From assembly GCF_030698175.1 (NCBI RefSeq), contig NZ_JAUYNT010000029.1, positions 1 to 64,000 of the forward strand: a DNA stretch of 64,000 bases, written 5' to 3'. The position numbers and the translations under genes are program-made. Source of the DNA: Pseudomonas sp. Its GTDB lineage: Bacteria; Pseudomonadota; Gammaproteobacteria; Pseudomonadales; Pseudomonadaceae. The notes under the pieces were generated by a model. The model did no database searches, had not been told where the DNA came from, and saw nothing but the letters and a program-made list of their open reading frames with translations. The stretch's first letter is position 1, and each line of letters begins with the position of its first letter. Positions 44,647 through 53,947 of the stretch are shown in pieces.

Positions 44647-46053
44647 ATGAGTAAACCGAGTGAGAGTTCACCGCGTCAGTCGTTGATCGAGCAGCGCTCG
44701 ATTGACTTTATCCCCGAGGCCGAGCGCCATGGCAGCCTCTACAGCCAGTTCACCCTGTGGCTGGGCGCCAACCTGCAGATCACCGCGATAGTCACCGGGG
44801 CCCTGGCGGTGGTGCTGGGCGGCGATGTGTTCTGGTCGCTGATTGGTTTGCTGATCGGCCAGCTGTTCGGTGGCGTGGTGGTGGCCCTGCATGCCGCCCA
44901 AGGGCCCAAGCTCGGCTTGCCGCAGATGATCTCCAGCCGCGTGCAGTTCGGGGTCTACGGCGCGGCCATTCCGATTGTGCTGGTGTGCCTGATGTACCTG
45001 GGTTTTAGCGCCACCGGCGCGGTGCTGTCGGGGCAGGCCATCGCCCAGCTGATCGATGTCAGCGACAACACTGGCATCTTGATTTTCGCCGCCTGCATCA
45101 CGCTGCTGACGGCCTTCGGTTATAAGGTGATCCACCTGGTTGGCCGGATTGCCAGCGTCATCGGCATCATCGCCTTCGCTTATCTGTTTAGCCGCTTGCT
45201 GATGCTCAACGACATTGGTTTGTTGCTGGAAAATCGCCACTTCAGCTGGAGCACCTTCCTGCTGGCGGTGTCGCTCTCCGCCTCTTGGCAGATCGCCTTC
45301 GGCCCTTACGTGGCGGACTATTCGCGCTACCTGCCGAGCAAGACTTCCAGCTGGAAAACCTTCACTGCCGTCGGCCTGGGCACCGTGCTCGGCGCTCAGG
45401 CCTCGATGGTGCTGGGGGTGTTCGCGGGGGCCTTGGCTGGCGACAATTTCCGTGGTCATGAGGTGGCGACTATCGTCGGCCTGGGCAGTACCGGGGTGAT
45501 AGCGGCGCTGCTGTATTTGAGCGTGGTGCTGGGCAAGGTGACGGTCTCGACCCTGAATGCCTATGGCAGTTTCATGTGCGTGGCCACCGTGATCAGCGGT
45601 TTTCGCGGGCGCCTGCAGATCTCGGCGCTGCAGCGCATGCTGTTTGTGCTGGCCATTGTTGCTGCCTCCACCACCTTGGCGTTGCTCGGCCAGCACTCGT
45701 TTCTCAGTGCCTTCAAGTTCTTCATCCTGTTTCTGCTGACCTTCTTCACGCCCTGGAGTGCGATCAACTTGGTTGATTATTACTTCATCAACAAAGGGCA
45801 TTATGACGTGCCGGCGTTGTCCGACCCGGATGGCCGCTACGGGCGCTGGAACCTGATGGGTATCAGCGTGTATGTCACCGGGGTGCTGATTCAATTGCCC
45901 TTCGTCGATACCCATTTCTACTCCGGACCCATGGTCGCGGCGCTGGGCGGTATCGATATTTCCTGGATAGTCGGCCTGCTGGTGCCGGGCCTGCATTACT
46001 ACTTACTGGCCCGCAGCACGGCCCAGGTACGGGCCCAAGAGCAGGCCGCTTAG
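44647..46053 (+). CDS. NCS1-family (purine/cytosine permease type) transporter
   Basis: 468 residues from ATG 44647, chosen because GAGGAG lies nine bases upstream; an in-frame ATG at 44623 precedes that ribosome site. About twelve membrane spans. Family text: GSLYSQFTLWLGANLQITAIVTGALAVVLGGDVFWSLIGLLIGQLFGG, GPYVADYSRYLP, and FFTPWSAINLVDYYFINKGHYDV. Between hutU and hutH it most likely imports urocanate, as reported for a hut-linked transporter in P. fluorescens, or possibly histidine. Substrate is inference from context. Confidence 0.85.
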   Translation: MSKPSESSPRQSLIEQRSIDFIPEAERHGSLYSQFTLWLGANLQITAIVTGALAVVLGGDVFWSLIGLLIGQLFGGVVVALHAAQGPKLGLPQMISSRVQFGVYGAAIPIVLVCLMYLGFSATGAVLSGQAIAQLIDVSDNTGILIFAACITLLTAFGYKVIHLVGRIASVIGIIAFAYLFSRLLMLNDIGLLLENRHFSWSTFLLAVSLSASWQIAFGPYVADYSRYLPSKTSSWKTFTAVGLGTVLGAQASMVLGVFAGALAGDNFRGHEVATIVGLGSTGVIAALLYLSVVLGKVTVSTLNAYGSFMCVATVISGFRGRLQISALQRMLFVLAIVAASTTLALLGQHSFLSAFKFFILFLLTFFTPWSAINLVDYYFINKGHYDVPALSDPDGRYGRWNLMGISVYVTGVLIQLPFVDTHFYSGPMVAALGGIDISWIVGLLVPGLHYYLLARSTAQVRAQEQAA

Positions 46054-46123
46054 ACTGGCAGTATGCTGCTAAATCTTGCCTGCGCAGCCTGCCAGGCAAG
46101 GCCGCGAACCAAGGAGCCGAATT

Positions 46124-47659
46124 ATGAGCATCCTCACACTGCGACCCGGACAACTGACGCTGGCGCAATTGCGCCGCGTCTATCAGCAACCGCAGCAACT
46201 GCGCCTGGATGAGAGCGCCGATGCGGCTATCGACGCCAGCGTCGCCTGTGTGCAACGCATCCTCGACGAGGGCCGCACGGCCTACGGGATCAACACCGGC
46301 TTCGGCCTGTTGGCCCAGACCCGCATCGCCAGTGCCGACTTGCAGCAACTGCAACGCTCCTTGGTGTTGTCCCATGCGGCGGGCATCGGCGCGCCGCTGG
46401 ACGATAATCTGGTGCGGTTGATCATGCTGCTCAAGGTCAACAGTCTGGCGCGCGGCTTTTCCGGCGTACGTCGGCTGCTGATCGAGGCGCTGATTGCCCT
46501 GATCAATGCCGAGGTCTATCCCCATATTCCGCTCAAGGGCTCGGTGGGCGCCTCCGGTGATCTGGCGCCGCTGGCCCATCTGTCGCTGGTGTTGCTCGGC
46601 GAAAGCCAGGCGCGCCATCGCGGCGAATGGCTGCCGGCCCGCGAAGCCCTGGCAATCGCCGGCTTGCAGCCGCTGACGCTGGTGGCCAAGGAAGGCCTGG
46701 CGCTGCTCAACGGCACCCAGGTGTCTACGGCCTATGCCTTGCGCGGTTTGTTTGAGGCCGAAGATCTGTTCGCCGCCGCCACAGTATGCGGCAGCCTGAC
46801 CGTCGAGGCCGCGCTCGGTTCGCGGGTGCCCTTCGATGCACGCATCCATGCCGCCCGTGGTCAGCCGGGGCAAATCGATGCTGCTGCGGCGTATCGGCAT
46901 CTGCTTGGCGTCAGCAGCGAGATCGGCCGCTCCCACGCCGCCTGCGACAAGGTTCAGGACCCTTATTCGCTGCGCTGCCAGCCGCAGGTGATGGGCGCCT
47001 GCCTGACCCAGCTGCGCCAGGCCGCCGAGGTGTTGGCGCTGGAAGCCAATGCGGTGTCGGACAACCCGCTGGTCTTCGCCGCCGACAATCAGGTGATTTC
47101 CGGAGGCAACTTTCACGCCGAACCGGTGGCCATGGCGGCGGATAACCTGGCGCTGGCCATCGCCGAAATCGGTGCGCTGAGCGAACGGCGCACCTCGCTG
47201 ATGATGGATCAGCATATGTCGCAGTTGCCGCCGTTTTTGGTGGCCAATGGCGGGGTCAACTCCGGCTTTATGATCGCCCAGGTGACGGCGGCGGCGCTGG
47301 CCAGCGAAAACAAGGCGTTGGCCCACCCGCACAGCGTCGACAGCCTGCCGACCTCGGCCAATCAGGAAGACCATGTGTCCATGGCCCCGGCCGCCGGCAA
47401 GCGTCTGTGGGAGATGGCGGCTAACGTCCGTGGGGTGCTCGCCATCGAATGGCTGGGGGCCTGTCAGGGCCTGGATTTTCGCGCCGGGCGCAAAAGCTCG
47501 CCGTTGCTGGAGCAGGCCCGTGGGTTGCTGCGCGCGCAGGTGCCGTTTTATCTCGAGGATAGATTTTTCGCCCCGGATATCGCCGCCGCCGAGGCGCTGT
47601 TGGCGACGCGGGTGCTCAATACGCTAGCGCCCAATAGCTTGCTGCCGTCGTTTGACTGA
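46124..47659 (+). CDS. hutH: Histidine ammonia-lyase HutH
   Basis: 511 residues from ATG 46124 with AAGGAG seven bases upstream. The MIO cofactor forms from A143-S144-G145 in [22 protein letters not shown] and QEDHVSM are other active-site blocks. It removes ammonia from L-histidine to give urocanate, the first step and the source of the HutC inducer. Confidence 0.97.
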   Translation: MSILTLRPGQLTLAQLRRVYQQPQQLRLDESADAAIDASVACVQRILDEGRTAYGINTGFGLLAQTRIASADLQQLQRSLVLSHAAGIGAPLDDNLVRLIMLLKVNSLARGFSGVRRLLIEALIALINAEVYPHIPLKGSVGASGDLAPLAHLSLVLLGESQARHRGEWLPAREALAIAGLQPLTLVAKEGLALLNGTQVSTAYALRGLFEAEDLFAAATVCGSLTVEAALGSRVPFDARIHAARGQPGQIDAAAAYRHLLGVSSEIGRSHAACDKVQDPYSLRCQPQVMGACLTQLRQAAEVLALEANAVSDNPLVFAADNQVISGGNFHAEPVAMAADNLALAIAEIGALSERRTSLMMDQHMSQLPPFLVANGGVNSGFMIAQVTAAALASENKALAHPHSVDSLPTSANQEDHVSMAPAAGKRLWEMAANVRGVLAIEWLGACQGLDFRAGRKSSPLLEQARGLLRAQVPFYLEDRFFAPDIAAAEALLATRVLNTLAPNSLLPSFD

Positions 47660-47751
47660 ACGGCGGCTGGGGGATTTCTGCTGCGTCAGTCTGCCCGTGG
47701 TGAGCGCTGGGCGGTATCATCCAGGGCAGCGTCATCACTCAGGGAGCCCAT

Positions 47752-48468
47752 GTGGCCAGCACCGTACCCCGCTACCAGGCAATCAAGGACTATCTGCTCG
47801 AACGCATGCAAAATGGCGTCTATCCGGTGCATCAGCAGATACCGCCGGAGGAGCAGTTGGCGCGCGATTTTGGCGTCAGTCGTATGACCGCCAACAAGGC
47901 CATTCGTGATCTGGTGCAGGAAGGGTATCTGATTCGTCAGGCCGGCTTGGGCACCTTCGTAACCGACCGCAAGGCCGAGTCGTCCCTGCATGAGGTGTTG
48001 AATATCGCCAGCGAAGTGCGCGCCCGCGGCCATGCCTATAGCAACCAGGTGCTGCGCTGCGAGGCTATCGCCGCCGATGATGAAGTGGCGCTACAGCTCG
48101 GCGTGCGCCTGGGCAGTCAGGTGTTTCATACCCTGCTGGTGCACCGAGAGAACAACATTCCGATCCAGCTGGAGCAGCGCTTCGTCAATCCGCGCTGGGT
48201 GCCCGAGTATCTGCAAACCGATTTTTCCCTGCACACGCCTAACGAGGTGCTGGTCGCCAACTGCCCGATCTCCGATGTCGAGCACGTGGTCGAGGCGGTG
48301 CTGGTCGACGAGCAAAGCGCGCGCTGGCTGGAGATAGACCCGGCCGCGGCCTGCCTGAGCATGATCCGCCGCACCTGGTCGGATGAGCATCTGATCAGCT
48401 ACGCCCGCCTGACCCATCCGGGTGACAGGTACAAGCTGCGCTCAAGCCTGAATCGGCGCGGCCGTTAG
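47752..48468 (+). CDS. hutC: Histidine utilisation repressor HutC
   Basis: 238 residues, GTG start with AGGGAG five bases upstream. GntR-type winged helix (PRYQAIKDYLLERMQNGVYPVHQQIPPEEQLARDFGVSRMTANKAIRDLVQEGYLIRQAGLGTFV) plus a UTRA ligand domain (AIADDEVALQLGV...VFHTLLVHRENNIPIQLEQRFVNP). It represses hut genes and is released by urocanate. Its presumed targets are the two TGTATATACA sites at 40319 and 40508. It lies last in the cluster rather than first, so HutC would accumulate with the pathway it controls. Confidence 0.92.
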   Translation: MASTVPRYQAIKDYLLERMQNGVYPVHQQIPPEEQLARDFGVSRMTANKAIRDLVQEGYLIRQAGLGTFVTDRKAESSLHEVLNIASEVRARGHAYSNQVLRCEAIAADDEVALQLGVRLGSQVFHTLLVHRENNIPIQLEQRFVNPRWVPEYLQTDFSLHTPNEVLVANCPISDVEHVVEAVLVDEQSARWLEIDPAAACLSMIRRTWSDEHLISYARLTHPGDRYKLRSSLNRRGR

Positions 48469-48502
48469 CAGGCCTTTTTGTTGTCGCTTGGAGTCTGCCG
48501 GA

Positions 48503-49165
48503 TCAGCCCTTAATCAATAACTCGACCTGGCTTGGGTCATCGATAAAGCGATTACGGGTGCCTTGCAGGCTGAAGATTTTTTCGTTGCGGGCCTTCTCGT
48601 CGGCGTCTGGCGGGTCCATCTGGTGCCACTGTTTGAACATTTGCAGCTGGCCGACAATCGGCAGACCGTACTCGATGTGCATGTAAAAAATCGCCCGGGC
48701 GACATTGCCCTTGGCCTCGTCACGCGGCTCGATGAGCTGGTAGCTGGCCTTGAGGTTGCAGCCGCTGTTGTCGAGTTCACTGGGCACCTCGGCGCCTAGG
48801 TTGCCGAACTGGGCGCCGCGCCGAGCCAGCTCGATACGGGTCAACTCCGGGTAGAGGTTATGCAGATCGGAAAGCATATAGGGGTATTGCGGATTGCTCT
48901 GCAGACACTGTTGGTCGGAGGTGCAGCGCAGCGCACTCTTGATGTGTTTGCTGCTGTAAACCGGGCTGGCCATCAGCGAGTTGTGGCTGGCGGTAAAAGG
49001 CTGGCCGCAATACAGCGAGGTACCGCCTGCCGGATAAAGTTCGCCCCAGAACAGTTGCCCGGCGCTGGCCTTGGGGCTCTCCAACTGGTTTTGGCCGCCC
49101 GCCTGGGCGGGAATTGCGGTGATGTAAACGGCCAGGCAGCTAAGGGCAATAACAACTGCACGCAT
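48503..49165 (-). CDS. Endonuclease I family secreted/periplasmic nuclease
   Basis: 220 residues with a signal peptide (MRAVVIALSCLAVYITAIPAQA). The family core is clear: SDLHNLYPELTRIELARRGAQFG, EPRDEAKGNVARAIFYMHIEYG, and QWHQMDPPDADEKARNEKIFSLQGTRNRFIDDP. Members (EndA, Vvn) cut double-stranded DNA non-specifically in the periplasm or outside the cell. Several cysteines suggest the disulfides known in the family. Convergent with hutC; its upstream region is next to the IS element. Confidence 0.88.
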   Translation of the reverse strand: MRAVVIALSCLAVYITAIPAQAGGQNQLESPKASAGQLFWGELYPAGGTSLYCGQPFTASHNSLMASPVYSSKHIKSALRCTSDQQCLQSNPQYPYMLSDLHNLYPELTRIELARRGAQFGNLGAEVPSELDNSGCNLKASYQLIEPRDEAKGNVARAIFYMHIEYGLPIVGQLQMFKQWHQMDPPDADEKARNEKIFSLQGTRNRFIDDPSQVELLIKG

Positions 49166-49460
49166 GGTTCTAACCCCGTGGTCGTGTGGTCGCGACCGAT
49201 TGTTTTGTAGGACAAATCGAGTCTAACAAGACGCAGGTCACAAAATAAACCAGAGCGGACGTTGGGTTGGCGATTTTGTAGGCTTTAGCTTACACGAGCT
49301 GCTGTTGATCGGCGCTTACCGCATGGGGCCCGCTTGGCTATTCTGTTGTTCAGGACGCAAGGATGCTGCGCAGGACGCGCAAGTAAGTCACAGGGATATG
49401 TAGGAGTTCCGCCAGGATGGCGGCTAGATCACGGATGTCAGGATGTAAAACAAAACCCCG
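49166..49460. other. Gene-free stretch between endonuclease I gene and IS element
   Basis: About 295 bases holding the endonuclease promoter. From 49351 there are short degenerate repeats built from CAGGACGCAAGGATGC / CAGGACGCGCAAG and a TAGGAGTTCCGCCAGGATGGCGG hairpin-like string. This looks like an intergenic repeat of the kind found in Pseudomonas, but I cannot assign it. Confidence 0.35.
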
Positions 49461-49506
49461 CCTCGCAGACTGTGTGAAAACCTGGCGGTCTGAGCTGGAG
49501 ATGTAG

Positions 49507-49539
49507 AAAATGCCCATATCGTGAGATATGGGCATTTTT
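49507..49539 (+). terminator. Insulating hairpin upstream of the transposase
   Basis: AAAATGCCCATATC (49507-49520), loop GTGA, perfect complement 49525-49538, then T. It lies inside the IS, five bases before the transposase ATG. It should stop transcription entering from outside and so limit transposase synthesis. Confidence 0.75.
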
Positions 49540-49543
49540 GGTT

Positions 49544-50968
49544 ATGCATTACATCCAAGGCGAGGCGCGCAATCAGGACAGTTTGTTTCCGGTATCACTG
49601 GACGACTTGGTTCCCGACGATCATTTGGTGCGCGTGATAGAGGCCTACGTGGCTCGTTTGGACTTACGCGAAATGGGTTTCAGCAAGACCCAGCCCAAGC
49701 AGACGGGGCGCCCCTCCTATGACCCAGCAGATCTGCTCAAGCTGTATCTATACGGCTACTTTCAACGCATTCGCTCGTCTCGACGCTTGGAGGCGGAATG
49801 TCAGCGTAACGTCGAGGTGATGTGGCTACTCGGTCGCTTGGCGCCGGACTTCAAGACCATTGCTGATTTTCGCAAAGACAACGGCACTGCGTTCAGCGCG
49901 ACCTGCCGGGCATTTGTACAGTTCTGTCGCAAAGTCGGTCTGATTACCGGGCAGCTCGTTGCCATCGACGGCAGTAAATTTCAGGCCGTGGCGGCGGCAC
50001 GCAAGCACCTAAGTCTTAAGCAACTCAAACGCCAGCAGGAGAAACTGGAAAAGCACATCGCCACCTACCTGGCGCAGTTGGACGAGGCCGATCAGACCGA
50101 GTCCGCCGAGGTGATTGATCGCACAGCCATCAAAGCCACCTTGCTGCGACTGCAAGGCAAACATGCCGACAACATCACCTGCCAAGAGTTGATGGAGGCG
50201 CAGCAACTCGAGCAGTTTGTGATTGGCGAGGCGGATGCTCGCATGATGCGCACCCACCTCGGTCCGCGGGTGGCTTACAACATTCAGAGCGCGGTAGATG
50301 CCGAGCACTGCCTGATCCTGAACCACGAAGTCACCCAGGACGGCGCCGACAATAAGCAGCTGGCGCCGATGTCCAAGGCAGCCAAAGCCCTGCTGGAACA
50401 AGATGAACTGTGTGTCACCGCCGATGCCGGCTATTCCAATGGCGAGCAGTTTCAAGCCTGCGAAGACGCGGGCATCACGGCCTATGTGCCGCCCAATCGG
50501 GCGATCAACAACCAGGGCGACGGCCAGCAATTTGATCGCAGTGCTTTTATCTACGCCCCTGAAACCGACAGCTATCGCTGCCCGAATGGGCAAATCCTGG
50601 AGTTGAAAAATCTCAATAAGGGTCAGCGGGTCTATGCGTCCAGCGCCGACCAGTGCGCGCTGTGTCCGCTAAAGGCGCAATGCACCAAGGCCAAGCGCCG
50701 CTACCTCACCCGGCATGCGCACGAGGACGCCTTCGAACGCATGGAGCATCGACTGAAGGCGCACCCGGAGATGATGATCCGGCGGCGCTCCATCGTTGAG
50801 CACCCGTTTGGCAACCTCAAGCAATGGCTGTTCGGCAACGGCCGCTTCCTCCTGCGCCAATTGAGTGGGGCGCGTGCGGAAATGGCCCTAGCGGTACAGG
50901 CCTACAACCTCAAACGAGCGATTAACGTGCTGGGCGCCCGCCAAATGATCGCCTTGATGGACGGATAA
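49544..50968 (+). CDS. IS1182-family transposase
   Basis: 474 residues from ATG 49544. The N-terminus MHYIQGEARNQDSLFPVSLDDLVPDDHLVRVIEAYV and TGRPSYDPADLLKLYLYGYFQRIRSSRRLEAE are typical of IS1182 DDE transposases. LVAIDGSKFQA holds the first catalytic Asp, VTADAGYSNGEQ the second region, and RRRSIVEHPFGNLKQWLFGNGRFLLRQ the last with the Glu. A coiled-coil insert (LKQLKRQQEKLEKHIATYLAQL) and a zinc-ribbon-like CALCPLKAQC are also visible. No frameshift, so probably active. The start has no good ribosome site, and the hairpin may mask it. Confidence 0.92.
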   Translation: MHYIQGEARNQDSLFPVSLDDLVPDDHLVRVIEAYVARLDLREMGFSKTQPKQTGRPSYDPADLLKLYLYGYFQRIRSSRRLEAECQRNVEVMWLLGRLAPDFKTIADFRKDNGTAFSATCRAFVQFCRKVGLITGQLVAIDGSKFQAVAAARKHLSLKQLKRQQEKLEKHIATYLAQLDEADQTESAEVIDRTAIKATLLRLQGKHADNITCQELMEAQQLEQFVIGEADARMMRTHLGPRVAYNIQSAVDAEHCLILNHEVTQDGADNKQLAPMSKAAKALLEQDELCVTADAGYSNGEQFQACEDAGITAYVPPNRAINNQGDGQQFDRSAFIYAPETDSYRCPNGQILELKNLNKGQRVYASSADQCALCPLKAQCTKAKRRYLTRHAHEDAFERMEHRLKAHPEMMIRRRSIVEHPFGNLKQWLFGNGRFLLRQLSGARAEMALAVQAYNLKRAINVLGARQMIALMDG

Positions 50969-51000
50969 TCCGTTTTTCAAAAAACCAACGCTTACATCCT

Positions 51001-51043
51001 CCAAAAACAAACGCCCCGAACCAGTCGGGGCGTTTGTTTTTGG
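51001..51043. terminator. Terminator at the 3' end of the IS
   Basis: A perfect 17-bp stem (51001-51017 with 51027-51043), extendable to 19 bp, loop of five to nine bases, with A- and T-rich outer ends. It ends the transposase transcript and, being symmetrical, also the opposing VOC-gene transcript. Confidence 0.9.
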
Positions 51044-51096
51044 ATCGCAGAAATGCGTTTTCACACACTCTGTGAGGGTGGCTTTTTTGTGACCGC

Positions 51097-51519
51097 TTAC
51101 ATAATGACCATAGGCTCAGAACCCGGCCCCAAAGGTTGACCGTAACTGAACTCAACATAGTTACCAGCCGGATCGCGCAATCCGCAGTAATAACCCACTG
51201 GATAAGGCTCGTCACGCGGCGGCCAGATCAGGCAGCCAGCAGCCTGGGCGCGAACGGCGAGGGCATCGACAGCCGCGCGGCTGCCCAAGGCAAAGCCAAA
51301 ATGGCTGTAATCATTACTGGCCAATTGCCGAGACTGTCCACCCGGCATCAGCACGAAAATAAACTCATGCTCCTTGCCGGCTTCAGCCATCCAGACTATT
51401 CGCGAACCTTTACCTGCACGCTGATGAATCACCTGCATAGCGCAGTAGTCCTGGTAAAACTCAATACAGGCGTCAAGGTCGGGCACATGCAAAGCTATAT
51501 GGGTCAGGGTAGGGCGCAT
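51097..51519 (-). CDS. VOC-family (glyoxalase/bleomycin-resistance fold) protein
   Basis: 140 residues from the ATG at 51519-51517, preceded by GGAG; a GTG 21 bases further upstream has no better signal. Two beta-alpha-beta-beta-beta modules: PTLTHIALHVPDLDACIEFYQDYCAM with the first metal-ligand His, and a second ending LRDPAGNYVEFSYG with the usual Glu. Could be a lyase, dioxygenase or binding protein; no substrate can be named. Divergent from the glutathione reductase gene, with 86 bases between the two starts. Confidence 0.8.
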   Translation of the reverse strand: MRPTLTHIALHVPDLDACIEFYQDYCAMQVIHQRAGKGSRIVWMAEAGKEHEFIFVLMPGGQSRQLASNDYSHFGFALGSRAAVDALAVRAQAAGCLIWPPRDEPYPVGYYCGLRDPAGNYVEFSYGQPLGPGSEPMVIM

Positions 51520-51605
51520 CACTAAAACTCCAATCAGCACCTGTTCAGTTTAGGTATGCAGATTGCTGTTTGCGTTATTCTGGGCGGCATACTTGAGGAT
51601 AACTA

Positions 51606-52964
51606 ATGACTTACGATTTTGATCTGTTCGTGATTGGGGCCGGTTCCGGCGGCGTGCGCGCGGCGCGGTTTGCCGCCGGCTTTGGCGCCAAGGTGGCCGT
51701 GGCCGAGAGCCGCTATCTGGGCGGTACCTGCGTTAATGTTGGCTGTGTGCCCAAAAAGCTACTGGTTTACAGCGCTCATTTTGCCGATGAATTCGCCCAG
51801 GCCAAGGGTTTTGGCTGGGCGATGGAGGAGGCAAGCTTCGACTGGCCAACCTTAATAGCCAATAAAAATCGCGAAATTTTGCGCCTGAATGGCATCTACC
51901 GAAACTTATTGATCAGTAGCGGCGTGACCTTGCTAGAGCACCACGCGCGCGTGCTTGACGCCCATCACGTGGAGGTTAATGGTCAGCGCTACAGCGCCAA
52001 AACCATCCTGCTGGCTACTGGCGGCTGGCCGCAGAAGCCCGACATTCCGGGGATCGAACACGCTATCACCTCCAATGAAGCATTCTTCTTGGCGCAGTTG
52101 CCCAAGCGAGTGTTAGTGGTCGGCGGTGGTTATATCGCGGTTGAGTTTGCTTCGATCTTCCACGGCATGGGTGCTCAAACTTCGTTGCTGTATCGCGGTG
52201 AGTTGTTCTTGCGCGGTTTCGACGGGGCAGTGCGTCAACATCTAAAGGAAGAACTGGAAAAGAGCGGTATCGATCTGCAGTTCAACACCGACATCAGCAA
52301 AATTGATCGGCAAGCCGATGGCAGTCTGCTGGCAACCTTGCAAGATGGTCGGCAACTGGTCACTGATGCGGTGTTTTATGCCACTGGCCGGCGACCGATG
52401 CTCGACAACTTAGGCTTGGAAAACACCGCTGTCGAGCTAGATGAGCGCGGCTATGTCCAGGTGAATGAGCATTACCAAAGCACTGAACCGTCGATTCTGG
52501 CCATCGGCGACATGATCGGCCGCGTGCAATTAACCCCTGTGGCGTTGGCCGAAGGCATGGCCGTGGCGCGACGCTTGTTTAAACCGGAGCAGTATCGTCC
52601 GGTCGATTACCAGTTGATTCCCACGGCGGTATTTAGCCTGCCCAATATCGGCACCGTCGGTTTAAGCGAAGAGCAGGCAAAGGCCGCCGGCCATAACATC
52701 AAAATCTTCGAAAGCCGTTTCCGGCCGATGCAATTGAGTTTTAGCGACAGCCAGCAAAAGACTCTGATGAAGTTAGTGGTCGATGCGGATAATGATCGCA
52801 TGCTCGGTTGCCACATGGTCGGCCCGGACGCGGGTGAGATTATTCAAGGTATCGCCGTGGCGCTGAAGGCGGGCGCAACTAAACAAGACTTCGACGACAC
52901 CATGGGCATCCACCCAACGGCCGCCGAAGAGTTTGTCACCATGCGCGCGCCGGTGGAGCGCTAA
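51606..52964 (+). CDS. gor: Glutathione-disulfide reductase
   Basis: 452 residues. FAD-binding [14 protein letters not shown] at the N-terminus, redox disulfide C42-VNVG-C47, NADPH-binding [18 protein letters not shown], and the C-terminal active-site [32 protein letters not shown] and the C-V-N-V-G-C spacing match glutathione reductase rather than lipoamide dehydrogenase. It reduces GSSG with NADPH. Start ATG with TGAGGA upstream. A long inverted repeat follows the gene. Confidence 0.93.
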   Translation: MTYDFDLFVIGAGSGGVRAARFAAGFGAKVAVAESRYLGGTCVNVGCVPKKLLVYSAHFADEFAQAKGFGWAMEEASFDWPTLIANKNREILRLNGIYRNLLISSGVTLLEHHARVLDAHHVEVNGQRYSAKTILLATGGWPQKPDIPGIEHAITSNEAFFLAQLPKRVLVVGGGYIAVEFASIFHGMGAQTSLLYRGELFLRGFDGAVRQHLKEELEKSGIDLQFNTDISKIDRQADGSLLATLQDGRQLVTDAVFYATGRRPMLDNLGLENTAVELDERGYVQVNEHYQSTEPSILAIGDMIGRVQLTPVALAEGMAVARRLFKPEQYRPVDYQLIPTAVFSLPNIGTVGLSEEQAKAAGHNIKIFESRFRPMQLSFSDSQQKTLMKLVVDADNDRMLGCHMVGPDAGEIIQGIAVALKAGATKQDFDDTMGIHPTAAEEFVTMRAPVER

Positions 52965-52988
52965 CAGCAGCAACTAGATGCACTCGTT

Positions 52989-53028
52989 CGTGCTGCAGAG
53001 CCGCAACAGATTGTGGCTCTGCAGCACG
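52989..53028. terminator. Inverted repeat between convergent gor and membrane-protein genes
   Basis: CGTGCTGCAGAGCC (52989-53002) pairs perfectly with 53015-53028, and four more pairs (one G-T) extend the stem to 18 bp around a CAGA loop. It has no T-tract on either strand, so termination is likely but not certain. It ends exactly where the minus-strand stop codon begins. Confidence 0.55.
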
Positions 53029-53601
53029 TTAAGCTGACTCTGCGTGTCGCAGCTTTTCAATAAAACGCTCAACTTCTCGCACTCGTGCAACAGCCATAAA
53101 GCCCTGCGCGCGCGTTTGCCGGTCGCCATCAGAGTCGCGATAGTGCTCCGTGCGCAGGACCAAGTCGCCAGAACCATCGGGATGTTCAGTACGAACAACT
53201 TCGGCAATATCCTTGGCATGATAGGACTTAACCGTGAATGAGTTGGCGCCCTCAATAGTCATTGCGCGCAGGTTACTGATGGCATAAATCATCGTGCGAG
53301 CCCTGCGGCGCAGCCAAAATGGCGTGCTTAGCCCCGCAAGGCCGATCAGCAAAAAGGGCAGACCGCCCAATGGAAAAAAATCCCAGCCGCTATTAAATGC
53401 GGGCCATTGGTAGTCTGCTGCCGAGGCAATCCAAAATGCCGCAAATGCCGTCCAAGGCACGAAGAAATACCAAGCCTTAAAACCGCTGTTCATATACCTG
53501 GCAGGTACAGGTTGGCCGCTCCAGACGAACCGTTCGCCGGGTTTGAGTTCGCCGTTAAGTCGCTGCTGCAGGGGCAGGGGCAGGGTAGCTAAGTCGTTCA
53601 C
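53029..53601 (-). CDS. Membrane protein with PH-like domain, unknown function
   Basis: 190 residues, GTG start. Two hydrophobic segments (WYFFVPWTAFAAFWIASAA and FFPLGGLPFLLIGLAGLSTPFW) are followed by a soluble part (RARTMIYAISNLRAMTIEGANSFTVKSYHAKDIAEVVRTEHPDGSGDLVLRTEHY). The YAISNLRAM / LVLRT pattern resembles bacterial PH domains of small membrane proteins. The start overlaps the stop of the phosphatase-like gene by four bases (GTGA), so the two are translationally coupled. Confidence 0.6.
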   Translation of the reverse strand: MNDLATLPLPLQQRLNGELKPGERFVWSGQPVPARYMNSGFKAWYFFVPWTAFAAFWIASAADYQWPAFNSGWDFFPLGGLPFLLIGLAGLSTPFWLRRRARTMIYAISNLRAMTIEGANSFTVKSYHAKDIAEVVRTEHPDGSGDLVLRTEHYRDSDGDRQTRAQGFMAVARVREVERFIEKLRHAESA

Positions 53602-53942
53602 TTAAGCACTCTATAAGCAGGTAAGAAGCGCAGAACCTTGGTTTCTAATAACAGCACCAACGCGGGGTCCATAAACGTGTAGTTGTCGGCAATGTTCAAG
53701 CAGATAACGCGAGCACTGGTCAGCTGTGCTCGATACTTGGCACGTAGCTTCACTGTGTGTTTAGGCTCCATCACAAAAATCAAATTTGCCCACGCCACTA
53801 ATTCAGCTGTTAACGGATTTTGTGCGTCGTGACTTAGCCCTGCAGAGGTGCACTCTATAGTCGGATAATCGGCAAAAATTTGCTCGGCCGTCGGGCTACG
53901 CCATTGGTTCTTGCTGCAGACAAATAAAACCTTCAGCGTCAT
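53598..53942 (-). CDS. Low-molecular-weight protein tyrosine phosphatase-like protein
   Basis: 114 residues, shorter than the ~150 of classical members. The N-terminus MTLKVLFVCSKNQWRSPTAEQIFADYP has the CX5R phosphate loop (C-SKNQW-R-S). WANLIFVMEPKHTVKLRAKY is the second family block. The usual C-terminal DP motif loop is hard to place (NYTFMDPALVLLLE). It belongs to a small subfamily annotated as protein tyrosine phosphatases; activity uncertain. Coupled to the downstream membrane-protein gene. Confidence 0.7.
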   Translation of the reverse strand: MTLKVLFVCSKNQWRSPTAEQIFADYPTIECTSAGLSHDAQNPLTAELVAWANLIFVMEPKHTVKLRAKYRAQLTSARVICLNIADNYTFMDPALVLLLETKVLRFLPAYRVLK

Positions 53943-53947
53943 GGCAC

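Larger units (their letters stand above)
49461..51077. mobile_element. IS1182-family insertion sequence, apparently complete
   Basis: About 1617 bp. Ends at 49461-49481 and 51057-51077 are inverted repeats of 21 bases with two mismatches; the core on the left is CAGACTGTGTGAAAAC. It contains one intact transposase gene, a hairpin in front of it and a perfect hairpin behind it. No clear target-site duplication was found. It inserted 20 bases beyond the stop codon of the convergent VOC-family gene. Confidence 0.82.

Noticed and set aside
44668..45996. 442-codon minus-strand frame opposite the NCS1 permease.
   Set aside because: Gln/His-rich shadow of hydrophobic codons on the other strand.
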